From the NCBI GenBank assembly GCA_025463865.1, contig JAODBH010000119.1:1-33386 (forward strand): a stretch of 33,386 nucleotides of DNA, written 5' to 3'. Below, piece after piece: positions 7,742 through 14,943 of this stretch (the stretch's first letter is position 1; each line of letters begins with the position of its first letter). The translations under genes and the position numbers were made by a program. This DNA comes from Actinomycetes bacterium (lineage in GTDB: Bacteria; Actinomycetota; Acidimicrobiia; IMCC26256; Chersky-534). The notes beneath the pieces are model-generated. The model was not told the origin of the DNA and searched no databases. It saw only the letters and a program-made list of their open reading frames with translations.

Positions 7742-7783
7742 TCCAGGCCGTTTCGGCACCGGCTCACCGATCAAGGAACTGAG

Positions 7784-8659
7784 ATGCTGCGACTGGTGCT
7801 CCCCAAAGGCTCGTTGGAGAAGGCGACGCTGCAACTCTTCGAGGACGCGGACCTCACCGTCCACCGCGCCTCCGACGTCGACTACCGCGCCACGATCGAC
7901 GACCCACGCGTCGCCGACGTCCGCATCCTCCGACCGCAGGAGATCCCGAGCTACGTCGCCGACGGCCTGTTCGACATCGGGGTCACGGGGCGCGACTGGA
8001 TCGAGGAGACCGCGGCCGACGTCGTGTCGCTCACCGAGCTCCACTACTCCAAGGCGACCGCCCGCCCGATCCGCATGGTGCTCGCGGTCGCGGCCGATTC
8101 GCCGGTGCAGTCCGTCGCCGATCTCCCCGACGGTGTGCGGGTCAACACCGAGTTTCCCAACATCGCCGAGCGCTACCTCGCCAAGAACGGGGTGCGGGCC
8201 GACATCACCCTTTCGTACGGCGCGACCGAGGCCAAGGTGCCGGAGATCGCCGACGCGGTGGTCGAGATCACGGAGACCGGCCGGGCCCTCCGCGCGGCCG
8301 GGCTGCGGATCGTCGACGAGGTGCTGGTCTCCTACACCGAGCTCATCGCCAACCCCGTGAGCGCGGCCGACCCGGAGAAGCGCAAGGCGATGGATCAGCT
8401 CATGACGCTGCTCGCCGGCGTCCTCGACGCGCGCGGCCGCGTGCTCGTCAAGCTCAACGTCGCCAGCGCGCAGCTCGCCGCGGTCGTCGCGCTCCTGCCC
8501 GCGCTCAAGGCGCCGACGGTCTCCGCGCTCTCGGGCGACGATTCGTTCGCGGTCGAGACCGTGGTGCCCAAGCGCGAGATCAACATCCTGATCCCGGCGC
8601 TCAAGGACGCCGGCGCGACCGGGATCATCGAGCTGCCGATCTCCAAGATCGTCCACTGA
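7784..8659 (+). CDS. hisG: ATP phosphoribosyltransferase, long form with regulatory domain
   Basis: 291 residues. It catalyses the first step of histidine synthesis, joining ATP and PRPP. Visible family features are LVLPKGSLEKATLQLFEDADL at the N-terminus (residues 4-24), DIGVTGRDW, and the PRPP-binding segment EIADAVVEITETGRALRAAGL. The C-terminal 75 residues or so (LVKLNVASAQLAAVVALLPA...PISKIV) form the ACT-like domain of the long HisG type, which binds histidine for feedback inhibition, so no HisZ partner is needed. An AAGGA site (7773-7777) precedes the ATG by 6 nt. In actinobacteria hisG often follows the riboflavin genes, apart from the main his operon. The 42-nt gap after ribBA has no attenuator or His codon run. 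Confidence 0.96.
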   Translation: MLRLVLPKGSLEKATLQLFEDADLTVHRASDVDYRATIDDPRVADVRILRPQEIPSYVADGLFDIGVTGRDWIEETAADVVSLTELHYSKATARPIRMVLAVAADSPVQSVADLPDGVRVNTEFPNIAERYLAKNGVRADITLSYGATEAKVPEIADAVVEITETGRALRAAGLRIVDEVLVSYTELIANPVSAADPEKRKAMDQLMTLLAGVLDARGRVLVKLNVASAQLAAVVALLPALKAPTVSALSGDDSFAVETVVPKREINILIPALKDAGATGIIELPISKIVH

Positions 8660-8661
8660 TC

Positions 8662-8880
8662 GTGCGGGGCATCGTCGTCGAGTTCGACGAGTTCGTCGGC
8701 CTCGGCGTCATCCGAACCGAACTGATCGACGCCGACGCGTGCCTCGATCTGCCGTTCCACTGCACCCGCATCGCCGACGGCACCCGCACGATCCCGGTGG
8801 GCGCGAGCGTCGACTTCGTCGTCGAGCCCCACCCCCGCGGCCGCCTCGAAGCCGCGGCCATCCGCGTCGCGGCCACCTAG
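8662..8880 (+). CDS. Small cold-shock-domain-like protein, RNP motifs degenerate
   Basis: 72 residues from GTG 8662, two bases after the hisG stop. The pattern is that of a cold-shock domain: a first strand GIVVEFDEFVGLGVI where CspA proteins have GTVKWFNxxKGFGFI, a central FHCTRIADGTRTIPVGASVDF where they have VFVHxSAI...GQxVxF, and a closing strand VEPHPRGRLEAAAIRV. The RNP1 aromatics (GFGFI) and RNP2 (VFVHF) are not conserved (GLGVI, LPFHCT), so nucleic acid binding would differ from CspA or be lost. The fold assignment rests on pattern and length, and the function is unknown. It is co-transcribed with hisG. Confidence 0.7.
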   Translation: MRGIVVEFDEFVGLGVIRTELIDADACLDLPFHCTRIADGTRTIPVGASVDFVVEPHPRGRLEAAAIRVAAT

Positions 8881-8941
8881 CTCCAGATCCAAGGCCGTCA
8901 GAGCACCGGTACGGTCTCCTGCGGCGCCGGAGAACTGCGCC

Positions 8942-10888
8942 TCACCAGCTTCCGCCGCCGCCACCGCCGCCACCGCCGCCGGAGAAGCCGCCGCCGCTGA
9001 AGCCGGAGGAGCCCGACCCGCCCGGCGTGGACGAGATGGTGCCCGCGGCGCTGGTGGTGAAGCTGTCCATCGCGCTGACGAACAGCAGCGGCGCGAACGG
9101 ATGGTTCGACACGTACCAGCTCGGGCCGGTCGGCGCTTGGCCGTCGAGCCCGGTGAACGCCTTGGCCCAACGTTCGGTTGCGCCGAAGACCACGGCGTAC
9201 GGCAGGTACTCGGTGAAGAGGTTCTGCTTCTCCGCGAACTGGGCCCGGTTCTTCTCCGACTCGTCGATGAAGCGCTTGAAGCCGAGCGTGTGGATCAGCG
9301 CCGCGGTGCCCGCAGGCGTGCGGCTCGGTGCCGTGCGCGCCGCGATCAGGAGGAAGACGGCGCCGAGGACGAGCGGGATCCCGATGAGCCCGGCGTGGGT
9401 GAGGACCGCCAGGAAGACGGCGATGGTCACCGCGACCGCGAGCACGCCCACCCCGATCCACCCCGCGACGGCCCGGGTCTTGTCCGGGCGCTTCGAGTAC
9501 CAGCCCCGCCGGACGAGCTCGTCGTACAGCTGGCTCTCGACGCTCTGGAGCTTGGTGGCGAACGTGTTCTTGAGCTCCGAGAGCTTGACCTCGGTCCGGC
9601 CGGCGAACAGCCCGTCGAGGAGGGTCCGCTCGTACTGGATGAGCTGGGCCTGCTTGTCGAGCGAGGTCAGGGTCCAGTCGGTGTGACCGAAGAGGCCGTG
9701 CTTCGGGATCTCGGTGATGGTGAGGAAGCCGCGCGACGCGAGGTCGACGATCGTCGCAGTGACGTCGAGCGCGTTGGCGCGTTCGTCGATGAGGGCACCC
9801 ATCAGGCCGGGGCGCATGCCGTCGATCGGCACGAACTCGACGGGCACGGGCACCTTGGCGAAGAACGGGACGCGCTGGTCGCCCGCGCCGGAGTTCCCGA
9901 ACGCGGCGTCGACCGCGGAGCCCTTGTAGCGGCGGTCGCGACCGATCCGGTACATGACGATGCCGAAGCCGCCGATGATCAGCACGAGCAGGACCGCGCT
10001 GGTTCCGACGGTGACCGGCGTCAGCGCGAAGGCCCGGGCGAAGCTCCAGCGCTCCTCCAGGATCGGCTTGGGCCGGGGCACGGTGCCCGGCGGGAAGCCG
10101 ACCACGACGCTGAGACCGCTGCCCGGGAAGAGGCTGGCTTGGCTGAACTGCGCCGTCGAACCGGTGAACGAATGCTGGGCGCACGAGACCCGGCTGCCCG
10201 TAGCGCCGGCGTAGCAGGCAATCCGCGAGATCGCGGCCGGCGTGCTCACCGTGACGGTCGCGCGGGAGATGCCGACCTCCCACTCGTCGCCGACGGCGTT
10301 CCAGGAGAGCTCGTCGAGTCCCGACGACTTCGGCCGGTTCAGCGTCCCGGCGAGGGTGTAGTCGATGTTGTAGGTATGGACGCCGGTGATGAGCTTGTCG
10401 GGGTCGCCGATGCGGATCTGGTGCTCGCCGCCGGTCTCGGACGACTCCTTCACGTTGGCGGGAGTGCTCTCGTCGCCGCTCACGTGCACGTCGGAGATCG
10501 GGTACACGCGGTCGTACCGGCCGTCGTACCGGAGGCGGGTCTTGATCCGGCGGTCGATGCCGTGGTGCTGCGTGGTTCCGAAGTCGTAGACGATGGTCTC
10601 GCGCACCTTCAGCTTGCCATCGGGCTGGACCGCGAGATCGATGTGGTAGTCGCGGATGTGCTCGCCGTCGAAGACGACCGTCGTCCGGGCACCGGCGGGC
10701 CGCGCTCCGAACGTCGGGCCCATCCGCGGACCGACGAGCACCGCGATCGCGACCATCAGCACGGCCAGGCCGGCGCCGAACCGGGTTCGACGGGCGGTCA
10801 GCGCCGGCTCCGACGCGGTGTCACAGGCGGGACCGCTGGCTCTGACATCGCCGAAAGCTAACGCCCGCCGGCAGGGGAGCCGGGGCAA
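8942..10888 (-). CDS. DUF2207-family membrane protein, start uncertain
   Basis: Up to 648 residues. The order is: an arginine-flanked hydrophobic N-terminal segment (RRTRFGAGLAVLMVAIAVLVG), an extracytoplasmic domain of about 200 residues (VRETIVYDFGTTQHHGIDRRI...ITGVHTYNIDYTLAG, typical of DUF2207), a transmembrane segment (VGTSAVLLVLIIGGFGIVMY), a cytoplasmic winged-helix-like region (DVTATIVDLASRGFLTITE), two more hydrophobic helices, and a glycine-rich end closing in GGGSW, which is characteristic of the family. Function is unknown. The only conventional in-frame start before the signal is TTG 10888, without a ribosome-binding site. CTG 10801 (LTARRTRF...) overlaps the stop of a 16-codon ORF that follows a TAGCTT box and is an alternative. 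It lies just downstream of the oxygenase gene on the same strand. Confidence 0.82.
   Translation of the reverse strand: MPRLPCRRALAFGDVRASGPACDTASEPALTARRTRFGAGLAVLMVAIAVLVGPRMGPTFGARPAGARTTVVFDGEHIRDYHIDLAVQPDGKLKVRETIVYDFGTTQHHGIDRRIKTRLRYDGRYDRVYPISDVHVSGDESTPANVKESSETGGEHQIRIGDPDKLITGVHTYNIDYTLAGTLNRPKSSGLDELSWNAVGDEWEVGISRATVTVSTPAAISRIACYAGATGSRVSCAQHSFTGSTAQFSQASLFPGSGLSVVVGFPPGTVPRPKPILEERWSFARAFALTPVTVGTSAVLLVLIIGGFGIVMYRIGRDRRYKGSAVDAAFGNSGAGDQRVPFFAKVPVPVEFVPIDGMRPGLMGALIDERANALDVTATIVDLASRGFLTITEIPKHGLFGHTDWTLTSLDKQAQLIQYERTLLDGLFAGRTEVKLSELKNTFATKLQSVESQLYDELVRRGWYSKRPDKTRAVAGWIGVGVLAVAVTIAVFLAVLTHAGLIGIPLVLGAVFLLIAARTAPSRTPAGTAALIHTLGFKRFIDESEKNRAQFAEKQNLFTEYLPYAVVFGATERWAKAFTGLDGQAPTGPSWYVSNHPFAPLLFVSAMDSFTTSAAGTISSTPGGSGSSGFSGGGFSGGGGGGGGGGSW
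10798..10860 (-). other. Possible leaderless 16-codon ORF with TAGCTT box before the DUF2207 gene
   Basis: On the minus strand TAGCTT (10860-10855) is followed after 6 nt by ATG 10848, the same TANNNT-to-start spacing seen at def. The ORF MSEPAVPPVTPRRSRR ends at TGA 10800-10798. That stop overlaps CTG 10801 (CTGA), which is in frame with the DUF2207 protein just before its signal sequence. It could be a coupling ORF, the true N-terminus with an indel in the assembly, or chance. Confidence 0.3.
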
Positions 10889-10897
10889 ACGGCCCGG

Positions 10898-11860
10898 TTA
10901 CACCCGGGTGGCCGCGTACCTCGAGAGCAGCCAGTCGCCCGCGAGCACCGGTTCGTAGTCGTCGTGCCGTCCGATCGGGGGCCCGAACGGCTCGACCAGC
11001 ACGTCCGGGTCGGCTTCGAAGAAGGCGATCAGCGACGTGAGCGCTTCGTCCGGCACGTCCACCGGCGGCGGGAGCACCCGGTGCCGGGTCGAGCGCCAAC
11101 GGTCGCCCGTCCAACGCGCGAGCAGGTCACCGACGTTGATGGTGAACGCGTCGTCGACGAAGGGGGCGTCCTGCCACTCCCCGTTCGGCGCCTGCAGCTG
11201 GAGTCCGCCGTATCCGGGCTGACGGTCGAGGATCGTGAGCGTGCCCCAGTCGGTGTGGGGTGCGATGCGGAACTGCCCGTCGAGCGCCGGTCCCACCTCC
11301 CGCAGCGCCGGGTAGCGGTTGATGTTCAAGCTCCGGACGCCGCGGCGCGTCCGGTCGACGAACCAATCCGGCTCGAGTCCCAAGGCGGATGCGCACACGC
11401 GGATCAGCTCGGCGTACAGATGATCGAGCGCGGTCGTGTAGCGCAGCGCGCACGCCTCGAGCTCGGGCACCTCGTCGGGCCACACGTTGGGCGGGAACCA
11501 TTCGGCGTCGACGGCCGGGTCGCCGGTGCCGACCGCGGGGCCCGTGACCCACGACTCCTTCATGTCGGCGCGATCGGGATCCGACTCCTCGCCGTAGAAG
11601 CTGTTGGCCTCCTTGCCCGGAGGAATCCAGCCCCGTCCGCCCACCTGGGTGGCGTAGCGGGCGCGCACGTCGTCGGGCAGGGCGAACGCGCGGGCGGCGG
11701 CCTCCCGCAGCTCCGCGCGCCAACCGACGGGGATCCCGTGGCCCGACAACAGCAGGAATCCCGACGTCTGCAGCGCGTCGTCGACCTCGGCGGCGAACGC
11801 CCGTCGGCGCGCGTCGGTGCCGTCGGTCCACGCGCGCAGGTCCATCAGCGGCAGTGTCAC
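10898..11860 (-). CDS. 2-oxoglutarate/Fe(II) oxygenase, isopenicillin-N-synthase-like
   Basis: 320 residues from GTG 11860, which has GGGAGG 6 nt upstream. N-terminal DIOX_N-like region: VTLPLMDLRAW...DALQTSGFLLLSGHGIP (residues 1-44). C-terminal jelly-roll: HTDWGTLTIL gives His202 and Asp204, and WRSTRHRV gives His260, completing the HxD...H iron triad. Ser276 aligns with the Ser of the RxS motif that anchors 2-oxoglutarate, but the Arg position is Leu274 (LTS), so cosubstrate binding may differ. The substrate is unknown; relatives act on small molecules, amino acids or peptides. No biosynthetic cluster surrounds it. The long open frame continues upstream past 11860, but those residues (Arg/Gly-rich) look non-coding. 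Confidence 0.87.
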   Translation of the reverse strand: MTLPLMDLRAWTDGTDARRRAFAAEVDDALQTSGFLLLSGHGIPVGWRAELREAAARAFALPDDVRARYATQVGGRGWIPPGKEANSFYGEESDPDRADMKESWVTGPAVGTGDPAVDAEWFPPNVWPDEVPELEACALRYTTALDHLYAELIRVCASALGLEPDWFVDRTRRGVRSLNINRYPALREVGPALDGQFRIAPHTDWGTLTILDRQPGYGGLQLQAPNGEWQDAPFVDDAFTINVGDLLARWTGDRWRSTRHRVLPPPVDVPDEALTSLIAFFEADPDVLVEPFGPPIGRHDDYEPVLAGDWLLSRYAATRV

Positions 11861-11961
11861 CCCGTGCCTCCCGATCCACTCGACGTCACGCCGAGCGTAG
11901 GAGTGCTGTGTGACACCGACGTTTCCAGCCGATGGCGGCCGTCGACGCGGCGCGGCGTCGC

Positions 11962-12531
11962 TCAGGTGGGGCCGCTGCTCCCGAGCCCGGCGCTCCCGGG
12001 GCCGTCGCTCGCGGTTCCCGCGTTCGCGCCTTCCTTGCCGCCCTCCTCGAGCGCGGCCTTCACCCGCACGATCCCGAGTCGCACCTGCGCGAGCGCCTCG
12101 GCGAGCGTGGGTGCGTTGGGACCGAACCGGTCGCCCAGGGCCTCCACGACACCGCCGAACGCGTCGGCGGCGATGCTGGCCTCGCCCACACGGCGCAATC
12201 GCTCCTGGACCGGGAGCTCGACGGCCTGGGCCGCGATCGACAGATGCAGCATGGCCAGCTCGTAGAGGCCCACCGCGTGGTTGGCCACCACCTCGATCGC
12301 CGGCGTCGCCGCCAGTTGGGCCTGGAACTCCCGGAGCTCGGCGAGCGACTCCTCGTCGAGCTCCACCGGCTGATCCGGGGCCGCCGACTCGCCCCCGAGG
12401 TAGGCCTCCTGGGGAGGACCGCCCGGACCGCCGCTGAACGGGGCGCCGCGGCCGGGACCGCCCGGGCCGGGTCGCGCCGGGTCCTGGGGTGCCGGCTCGG
12501 GCCCGCTGTTGGGTGTCCACAATCCGCTCAC
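11962..12531 (-). CDS. DUF1844-like protein, divergent from infC
   Basis: 189 residues from GTG 12531, preceded by AGGAAGG at 8 nt spacing. It has a Pro/Gly-rich low-complexity N-terminus (about residues 8-45), then a helical core ([30 protein letters not shown]...[43 protein letters not shown]), and a disordered Gly/Ser/Ala tail. The segment [22 protein letters not shown] resembles DUF1844 proteins (PAVEVITTVAVNLMSAAAVNLGL in streptomycetes, from memory), which in actinobacteria sit next to infC as here. Function is unknown. No membrane segments or catalytic motif are visible. Confidence 0.72.
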   Translation of the reverse strand: MSGLWTPNSGPEPAPQDPARPGPGGPGRGAPFSGGPGGPPQEAYLGGESAAPDQPVELDEESLAELREFQAQLAATPAIEVVANHAVGLYELAMLHLSIAAQAVELPVQERLRRVGEASIAADAFGGVVEALGDRFGPNAPTLAEALAQVRLGIVRVKAALEEGGKEGANAGTASDGPGSAGLGSSGPT

Positions 12532-12554
12532 GCTGGTATCCTTCCTGTTCGGCT

Positions 12555-12567
12555 CCGATCTGATCGG
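12555..12567. promoter_or_regulatory. Perfect dyad CCGATC-T-GATCGG between DUF1844 gene and infC
   Basis: A 13-nt perfect inverted repeat lying 24 nt upstream of the GTG of the minus-strand DUF1844-like gene and about 210 nt upstream of infC. It is operator-like in size; the binding protein is unknown. Confidence 0.35.
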
Positions 12568-12596
12568 TGCCGCACAACATTCGAGACGTGGGAAGT

Positions 12597-12749
12597 GGGC
12601 CCCGGTTCTCCCGGTGCCCCACCCGGCCAGCCATCAGTCTGCACCCTGAGGCCGAAAAGCTGCGCCCCGGGTCCGTACATCGCCCGGCCGTCCACGCGGC
12701 CGGTTCGACGGCGGACGCTTCCCGTGTCCGCCGTCGGCGCGTCTGCGCC
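12597..12749 (+). ncRNA. Structured 5' leader of infC-rpmI-rplT (four stem-loops), candidate regulatory RNA
   Basis: Within 243 nt upstream of infC I can pair four hairpins by eye: 12597-12605 with 12611-12619 (8 of 9 pairs, 5-nt loop); 12684-12690 with 12697-12703 (7 bp, 6-nt loop); 12706-12716 with 12726-12736 (11 perfect bp, 9-nt loop); and 12736-12740 with 12745-12749 (5 bp, tetraloop, sharing G12736 with the previous stem). The last ends about 10 nt before the GAAAGG ribosome-binding site. In E. coli and Bacillus the infC-rpmI-rplT mRNA is repressed by L20 binding to leader structures. Whether this is an equivalent is inference. Confidence 0.5.
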
Positions 12750-12774
12750 GCGGGCAGACGAAAGGCGAAACCAC

Positions 12775-13401
12775 ATAGCCACGACCGAAGCCAGGATCAA
12801 CGACCGCATCCGTGCCCGTGAAGTGCTCCTCGTCGCGTCCGACGGTGAGCAGCTCGGGGTGAAGCCGCTGCCTGAGGCGCTGGCGATCGCCCGGGCCGAC
12901 GAGCTGGATCTGGTCGAAGTCGCGCCCAATGCCAACCCGCCCGTGTGCCGGATCATGAACTACGGCCGGTACAAGTACGAGCAGGAACAGCGGCGCAAGG
13001 AGTCCCGGCGCAAGACCACGAACGTCGTCGTCAAGGAAATGAAGTTCCGTCCGAAGATCGACGGACACGACTACACCACGAAGATGAAGCACGTCGAGCG
13101 CTTCCTGATGGAGGGCTCCAAGGTCAAGCTCACGATCATGTTCCGAGGGCGCGAGATGGCCCACCCCGAGCTCGGCCTGAGGATCCTCCAGCGGGTCGCC
13201 GAAGAGGTCGCCGACTTCGCGGTCGTCGAGCAGTCACCCAAGCAGGACGGTCGCAACATGACCATGATCCTGAACGCAGCCAAGAAGCCCGAGACGAAGA
13301 CCAAGGCCAAGGCGAAGGCGAAAGCCCAGCCGGACGCAGCGCCGAGCACCGGACCCGAGTCCGGTGTACCGGTGGCCGAAGAGACCACAGGAGCCCCGTA
13401 A
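12775..13401 (+). CDS. infC: Translation initiation factor IF-3, probable AUA start codon
   Basis: 208 residues if initiated at ATA 12775. IF-3 binds the 30S subunit, prevents premature 50S joining and proofreads the initiator codon. The N-domain begins [20 protein letters not shown], matching IF-3 proteins whose first residue is an AUU/AUC/AUA start. The linker is Lys/Arg-rich ([18 protein letters not shown]), and the C-domain has [26 protein letters not shown] and [15 protein letters not shown] Lys/Ala/Pro tail of about 35 residues extends past the usual end. GAAAGG (12760-12765) lies 9 nt before ATA. The nearest conventional in-frame start, GTG 12724, would add 17 unconserved residues and falls inside an 11-bp hairpin. 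Rare-codon starts let IF-3 repress its own synthesis in E. coli. It overlaps rpmI by one base. Confidence 0.93.
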   Translation: MATTEARINDRIRAREVLLVASDGEQLGVKPLPEALAIARADELDLVEVAPNANPPVCRIMNYGRYKYEQEQRRKESRRKTTNVVVKEMKFRPKIDGHDYTTKMKHVERFLMEGSKVKLTIMFRGREMAHPELGLRILQRVAEEVADFAVVEQSPKQDGRNMTMILNAAKKPETKTKAKAKAKAQPDAAPSTGPESGVPVAEETTGAP

Positions 13402-13598
13402 TGCCGAAGATGAAGTCGAACCGCAGCGCGAAGAAGCGGTTCAAAGTCACGGGGACCGGCAAGTTCATGAAGCGCCAGGCCTTCCGTCACCACAAGCTCG
13501 AGCACAAGCCCAGCACCCGCACGCGCCGCCTGAAGGGCGAGGCGGAGATCACGGGCAAGTTCCGCAAGCAGGTTTCGCACCTGTTGGGGCTTTCGTAG
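13401..13598 (+). CDS. rpmI: 50S ribosomal protein L35
   Basis: 65 residues starting at ATG 13401, whose A is the last base of the infC stop TAA (TAATG overlap). The typical basic L35 sequence is [20 protein letters not shown], then [17 protein letters not shown] and a C-terminal LGLS. Like other L35 proteins it would be embedded in 23S rRNA. It is translationally coupled to infC and followed after 88 nt by rplT. Confidence 0.97.
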   Translation: MPKMKSNRSAKKRFKVTGTGKFMKRQAFRHHKLEHKPSTRTRRLKGEAEITGKFRKQVSHLLGLS

Positions 13599-13686
13599 GC
13601 CACAGTCCCACCGCCGCCGCGACCGTCGGGTCGGGTGGATCGCTGACTGCGCCGAGCGCAGGCACCGCAACGCAGGAGGAACCGCA

Positions 13687-14049
13687 ATGGCAAGGGTCAA
13701 ACGCTCCGTCAACGCCCGCAAGCACCACCGGGCGATCCTCGAGCAGGCCGAGGGCTACTCGGGCGCGAAGAGCCGTCACTTCCGCAAGGCCAACGAGCAG
13801 GTCATGCGGTCGTCGCAGTACGCCTACCGCGACCGCCGGGTGCGCAAGGGCGAGTTCCGGCGTCTCTGGATCGTCCGCATCAACGCTGCGTGCCGACTCC
13901 ACGACATGTCGTACTCGCGGTTCATGGCCGGCCTGAAGGCTGCGGAGATCGACGTCGACCGGAAGGTCCTCGCCGACATCGCGGTGCGCGACGACGCGGC
14001 CTTCGCCGCCCTCGTCACCGCCGCCCGCACGGCGCTCGAGGCGGCCTGA
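13687..14049 (+). CDS. rplT: 50S ribosomal protein L20
   Basis: 120 residues. [24 protein letters not shown] is the conserved basic N-terminal extension that threads into 23S rRNA, and the globular part includes [28 protein letters not shown]20 is an early assembly protein and in several bacteria represses its own operon through the mRNA leader. An excellent ribosome-binding site, AGGAGGA (13674-13680), sits 6 nt before the ATG, in contrast to the weak initiation context of infC. The stop TGA is embedded in CTGA, with a possible CTG start for the next gene. Confidence 0.97.
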   Translation: MARVKRSVNARKHHRAILEQAEGYSGAKSRHFRKANEQVMRSSQYAYRDRRVRKGEFRRLWIVRINAACRLHDMSYSRFMAGLKAAEIDVDRKVLADIAVRDDAAFAALVTAARTALEAA

Positions 14050-14897
14050 CCGCCGACGCGGCCGGAGCTCCGCCCGCGGGGCCGCTGACCGCCGGCAGCG
14101 CGGAGGTCAAGCGTCTCCGCGAGCTGATCCGCGAGCCCCGCGCCCGCATCGACCAGCAGGCGTTCGTCCTCGAGGGGCCGAAGGTCATCGATGCGGCCTT
14201 GGATCGGGGTATCGACCTCCAGGTCCTGTACTTCGCACCCGAGGCGTCGGGGCGCCATCCCGAGCTGCTCGAGCGGGTCCGCTCGTCCGGAGTCCCGGTC
14301 CGGCCCCTCGCCGCGGGGGTCGTCGAACGGGTGGCCGACACGAAGAGCCCGCAGTCCGTGCTCGCGGTCGCTCCGCTCGTCACGGTGTCACTCGACTCCC
14401 TCGACGCCGAGGGTCTCGTGCTCGTCGCCGTCGACCTCAACGACCCCGGCAACGCGGGCACGCTGCTGCGCGCGGCCGAAGCCACCGGGGTCGCCGGAGT
14501 CGTCATCTGTGGCGACTCCGTCGACGTCCACCAGCCCAAGGTCGTGCGGGCGTCGGCCGGGTCCATCGCCGGGGTCCCGGTCGTGCGCGATCGGCGCGAC
14601 GCGGTCACGGTCATCCGCTCACTGGCGTCGCGCGGCCGGGTCGTGTTGGCCGCGGTCGGAGCCGGGGGAGCGGCACCCGAGGACGTCGACCTCACCGGCC
14701 GCGTCGCGATCGTGCTCGGCGGTGAGGCCCGCGGGCTCTCGTCCGAGGTCGTCGCCGCCTGCTCGGCCGGGATCACCCTGCCGATGCTCGAGCCGGTCGA
14801 GTCGCTCAACGTCGCGATCGCGGGTGCCGTGCTCGCCTTCGAAGCCGCGCGCCAGGAGCGCGCCGCATCGGGGAAACCTCCCCGGACGCCCGCGTGA
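14046..14897 (+). CDS. SpoU/TrmH-family rRNA 2'-O-methyltransferase, likely CTG start
   Basis: 283 residues if started at CTG 14046. An N-terminal substrate-binding domain ([32 protein letters not shown]) is followed by the knotted SpoU methyltransferase domain. Motif 1 is [18 protein letters not shown] (Asn132, Asp133, Asn136), motif 2 is [11 protein letters not shown] and motif 3 is [16 protein letters not shown]; all catalytic and SAM-binding positions look normal. In actinobacteria this gene (often called tsnR-like) sits between rplT and pheS, as here, and is thought to methylate 23S rRNA; the exact nucleotide is not deducible. There is no ATG, GTG or TTG in frame between the rplT stop and the first conserved residues. 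CTG 14046 overlaps that stop (CTGA); CTG 14085 is an alternative. Confidence 0.88.
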   Translation: MTADAAGAPPAGPLTAGSAEVKRLRELIREPRARIDQQAFVLEGPKVIDAALDRGIDLQVLYFAPEASGRHPELLERVRSSGVPVRPLAAGVVERVADTKSPQSVLAVAPLVTVSLDSLDAEGLVLVAVDLNDPGNAGTLLRAAEATGVAGVVICGDSVDVHQPKVVRASAGSIAGVPVVRDRRDAVTVIRSLASRGRVVLAAVGAGGAAPEDVDLTGRVAIVLGGEARGLSSEVVAACSAGITLPMLEPVESLNVAIAGAVLAFEAARQERAASGKPPRTPA

Positions 14898-14943
14898 CAC
14901 GCGCGAGGATGATTCGGTGAACGCCAGGGTTGCCACCGCGTGA
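14894..14943 (+). other. Two chained 8-codon ORFs bridging the methylase gene and pheS
   Basis: GTGA occurs at 14894, 14917 and 14940, exactly 23 nt apart. The first GTG overlaps the methylase stop and reads 8 codons to TGA 14918-14920. The GTG at 14917 overlaps that stop and reads 8 codons to TGA 14941-14943, which overlaps the pheS GTG at 14940. A ribosome could pass from the methylase to pheS by successive stop/restart. There are no Phe codons in either mini-ORF, so this is not classical attenuation. Confidence 0.35.

Noticed and set aside
7742-7783. Histidine attenuator before hisG
   Set aside because: No leader peptide with His codons and no terminator hairpin in 42 nt.
8942-8995. CCG/CCA trinucleotide run as a microsatellite or regulatory repeat
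   Set aside because: It encodes the glycine-rich C-terminus typical of DUF2207 proteins.
9101-10861. 586-codon plus-strand frame opposite the DUF2207 gene
   Set aside because: The minus strand has clear membrane segments and the family C-terminus; the plus frame is Asp/Glu/Arg-rich without motifs.
14898-14939. T-box or Phe attenuator before pheS
   Set aside because: The gap is 42 nt, has no T-box sequence and no Phe codons.
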